Assembly: GCA_023267515.1 (NCBI GenBank)
Contig: JAHFNF010000002.1
Span: forward strand, 1-23,975
Origin: Candidatus Nomurabacteria bacterium
GTDB lineage: Bacteria; Patescibacteriota; Minisyncoccia; Phycocordibacterales; UBA9973
Direction: 5' to 3'
Length of the DNA stretch: 23,975 nt
Each line of letters begins with the position of its first letter. Positions within the stretch are counted from its first letter, which is position 1. The position numbers and the translations under genes are program-made. The notes under the pieces were generated by a model that did no database searches, was not told the origin of the DNA, and saw only the letters and a list, made by a program, of their open reading frames with translations. This document shows, one piece after another, positions 22,009-23,975 of the stretch.

Positions 22009-23975
22009 ATGAATACTAAAAAAGTAATCGTGTCAGTATTTGTTGTCTTAGTGATTGCTTTATTTGTCGCGGTGTTTGTGAAAAATACTAGAGATCAAGA
22101 AGCTGCCTCTATTAAAGGACAAGAACATGCAAGTGAAGTTGGGAAAACCCACTCAAATCCAAATTCAAATCTTAATTCTGATAGATCTATATATTGCGTG
22201 TATGTTGTTGATCAGCAAAACAATCGCGTACAAAAATTTGATTCAAATGGAACATACCTTGCGCAGTGGGGAGGTTTTGGTCTGGGTAACAATCAATTTG
22301 TAATTCCAGATGGGATAGGAGCTGATTCAGCGGGCTATATTTATGTTAGCGACACAAGAAATAGCATTAATACAATTATTAGCCATCGGGTCAAAAAATT
22401 CAATTCCTTCGGCGCTCCCATTACTCAATGGGGAGGATATGGTATTACTCCTGGACTATTTGATATTCCTCGTGGAATAGACTTTGATTTATCCGGCAAT
22501 GTTTATGTTGCCGATATGACTAACAACCGCATCCAAAAATTTAACTCAAACGGAGGTTACTTAGGACAGTGGGGAAGTTCTGGAAATGGCAATGGACTTT
22601 TCAATCGCCCTACTGATATAGCGACTGATTCGTCTGGCAATATTTACGTTACCGATCAATACAATAATCGCATCCAAAAATTTGATCCAAGTAATACATT
22701 CCTTGCCCAGTGGCCATTGGGAGGAAACTTTGTCCATCCTATTGGCATAGACACCGATTCGTCCAACAATGTCTATTTTGCTAGATACCTAAATAATCAG
22801 GTTGAAAAAGATACTTCCGTTGGAGTCCAAATAGGTTGGTGGCCAGTCAATTCCCCAAAGGGTCTTGCTATTGATCCGTCGGATAATGTTTATGTTACTG
22901 ACTCACAAAACAATCTTGTTAAAAAATTTGATCCCAATGGAAATCTTTTGCTTCAATGGGGAGGACCAGGAACAGGGAACAGTCAATTTAATTTACCCGA
23001 AGCTATTGCAGTCAATTCTTGCCCACCTCCTCCACCGCCAGCATTTCTTACTTTAATTAAAAATGTTATCAACGACAATGGTGGATCTGCGACAATATTG
23101 AATTGGAATTTATCTGCCACGGGCCCCACACCTATTTCCGGAATTTCCGGTAGCGCTTCTGTGACCAATGTGTTAATTACTCCCGGCGTGTATACTCTGT
23201 CTGAAACCGCCGGTCCTCCGGGCTACACCGCAAGCACGTATAGCTGTGTTGTAAACGGTGGTCCAGCAGTTACTGGAAATTCAATTACTTTGGCTCCCGG
23301 CGACAGCGCCGTCTGCACGATAACGAATAATGACAACGCTCCAGTACCATCTCCTACGACAGAGTTATCCGGTGGGTATAGAAGTTCTCTTGCGTTAAAA
23401 CAAAACGGTACAGTCTTTGCTTGGGGAACAAACACCGTAGGTCAGGTAGGAGATGGTACTAATATCCAAAGGAATAGTTCTGTCCAAGTTCACGGACCAG
23501 GCAATGTTGGCTTCCTTTCAGGAATCATAAAAATATCAGGAGGGCATAGTCATGTTCTTGCTCTCAAAAACGACAACACTGTTTGGACTTGGGGAGGCAA
23601 TTTTAACAGTGAATTAGGTGACAATACCAACACTGATAGAAATTTTCCAGTTCAAGTTCACGGTCCAGGCAATATCGGTTTCCTTTCAGGAATTATTGAT
23701 GTTGCAGGAGGTGGAGATCATTCTCTTGCGATAAAAAATGACAATACTGTTTGGGGCTGGGGGTGGAATTTTCGCGGAGAATTAGGAGACGGCACCACTA
23801 CTCTAAGCGCAACTCCTGTTCAAACAAGTAGTCTTTCAAGTATTACTAAAATTTCTGCCAGAGGACACCACTCCCTTGCTCTAAAAAATGATGGCACAGT
23901 CTGGGCATGGGGAGAGAATATGTATGGAGAGCTCGGAGATAATACTGTCTCTTCTACTGGATGCTACTGTATGAC
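22009..23975 (+). CDS. Anchored NHL-propeller/prealbumin-like/RCC1-propeller protein, 3' end beyond window
   Basis: The frame from ATG 22009 stays open to the window end (655 complete codons, no stop). Residues 5-24 are a membrane anchor, followed by RDQEAASIKGQ, similar to the KGQEAASIKSQ of the 17829 protein. Residues about 61-338 are six NHL repeats (for example NVYVADMTNNRIQKF, then QWG), enough for a closed six-bladed propeller. A CPPPPPP linker follows. Residues about 345-444 are a prealbumin-like (SpaA-type) domain (YTLSETAGPPGY, CTITNND). From about 452 there are RCC1 repeats (HSLALKNDGTVWAWG, ELGD), at least four, cut by the window edge. The first ATG of the leader module seen at 15843 and 17829 is ATA here, so this ATG is the start. 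NHL and RCC1 propellers usually bind proteins, carbohydrates or nucleic acids; here it should be outside the cell. Confidence 0.9.
   Translation, partial: MNTKKVIVSVFVVLVIALFVAVFVKNTRDQEAASIKGQEHASEVGKTHSNPNSNLNSDRSIYCVYVVDQQNNRVQKFDSNGTYLAQWGGFGLGNNQFVIPDGIGADSAGYIYVSDTRNSINTIISHRVKKFNSFGAPITQWGGYGITPGLFDIPRGIDFDLSGNVYVADMTNNRIQKFNSNGGYLGQWGSSGNGNGLFNRPTDIATDSSGNIYVTDQYNNRIQKFDPSNTFLAQWPLGGNFVHPIGIDTDSSNNVYFARYLNNQVEKDTSVGVQIGWWPVNSPKGLAIDPSDNVYVTDSQNNLVKKFDPNGNLLLQWGGPGTGNSQFNLPEAIAVNSCPPPPPPAFLTLIKNVINDNGGSATILNWNLSATGPTPISGISGSASVTNVLITPGVYTLSETAGPPGYTASTYSCVVNGGPAVTGNSITLAPGDSAVCTITNNDNAPVPSPTTELSGGYRSSLALKQNGTVFAWGTNTVGQVGDGTNIQRNSSVQVHGPGNVGFLSGIIKISGGHSHVLALKNDNTVWTWGGNFNSELGDNTNTDRNFPVQVHGPGNIGFLSGIIDVAGGGDHSLAIKNDNTVWGWGWNFRGELGDGTTTLSATPVQTSSLSSITKISARGHHSLALKNDGTVWAWGENMYGELGDNTVSSTGCYCM

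Noticed and set aside
1..23975. UGA recoded as Gly or Trp (as in SR1/Gracilibacteria or Mycoplasma)
   Set aside because: Conserved genes such as hppA, nusA and pyrB are full length with no in-frame TGA; Gly and Trp use standard codons.

Overview
The window looks like part of a Candidate Phyla Radiation (Patescibacteria, probably Parcubacteria-like) genome. This is inferred from its AT-rich composition, short intergenic gaps, near absence of Shine-Dalgarno sites, many small single-pass anchored proteins, a membrane pyrophosphatase as an energy pump, and secreted proteins with GxAW...GWIxF repeats. No rRNA, tRNA, IS element, CRISPR array or integrase is visible, and no gene-free stretch exceeds 300 bases.

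Positions 1-11000 are mainly housekeeping. A pyrimidine pair comes first: carB (5' end cut by the window edge) and pyrB on the + strand, ending in a shared terminator. Then come minus-strand units: trigger factor (tig, without its PPIase domain), a four-helix membrane protein and a membrane-anchored blue-copper protein; upstream of these lie a secreted coiled-coil protein and a 72-residue anchored protein. A + strand anchored protein (6586-7137), hppA (minus, K+-independent H+-pyrophosphatase), a second anchored protein with a similar membrane segment (9345-9638) and nusA (minus) follow. Convergent pairs are separated by compact palindromic terminators flanked by A and T runs, which can act in both directions.

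Positions 11018-23975 form a 13 kb block on the + strand in which every gene encodes an exported or membrane-anchored, Ser/Thr/Asn-rich beta protein. In order: a small anchored protein with three helical repeats, a GxAW/Ig-like secreted protein, a 14-unit beta-roll fibre protein, a parallel beta-helix protein, a 1251-residue propeller-Ig-FN3 protein, a small anchored Ig protein, and an NHL-propeller/prealbumin-like/RCC1-propeller protein that runs off the window. A terminator (17727-17761) followed at once by a perfect consensus promoter (17760-17788) splits the block into two transcription units. Three of the anchored proteins share a near-identical 5' leader and anchor, and two share a disulfide-type Ig module, so the block appears to have grown by duplication and module exchange. 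The natural reading is a cell-surface display or attachment locus; that function is inference.

All 17 complete stop codons are TAA (14) or TAG (3); no gene ends in TGA, and none of the genes contains an in-frame TGA.
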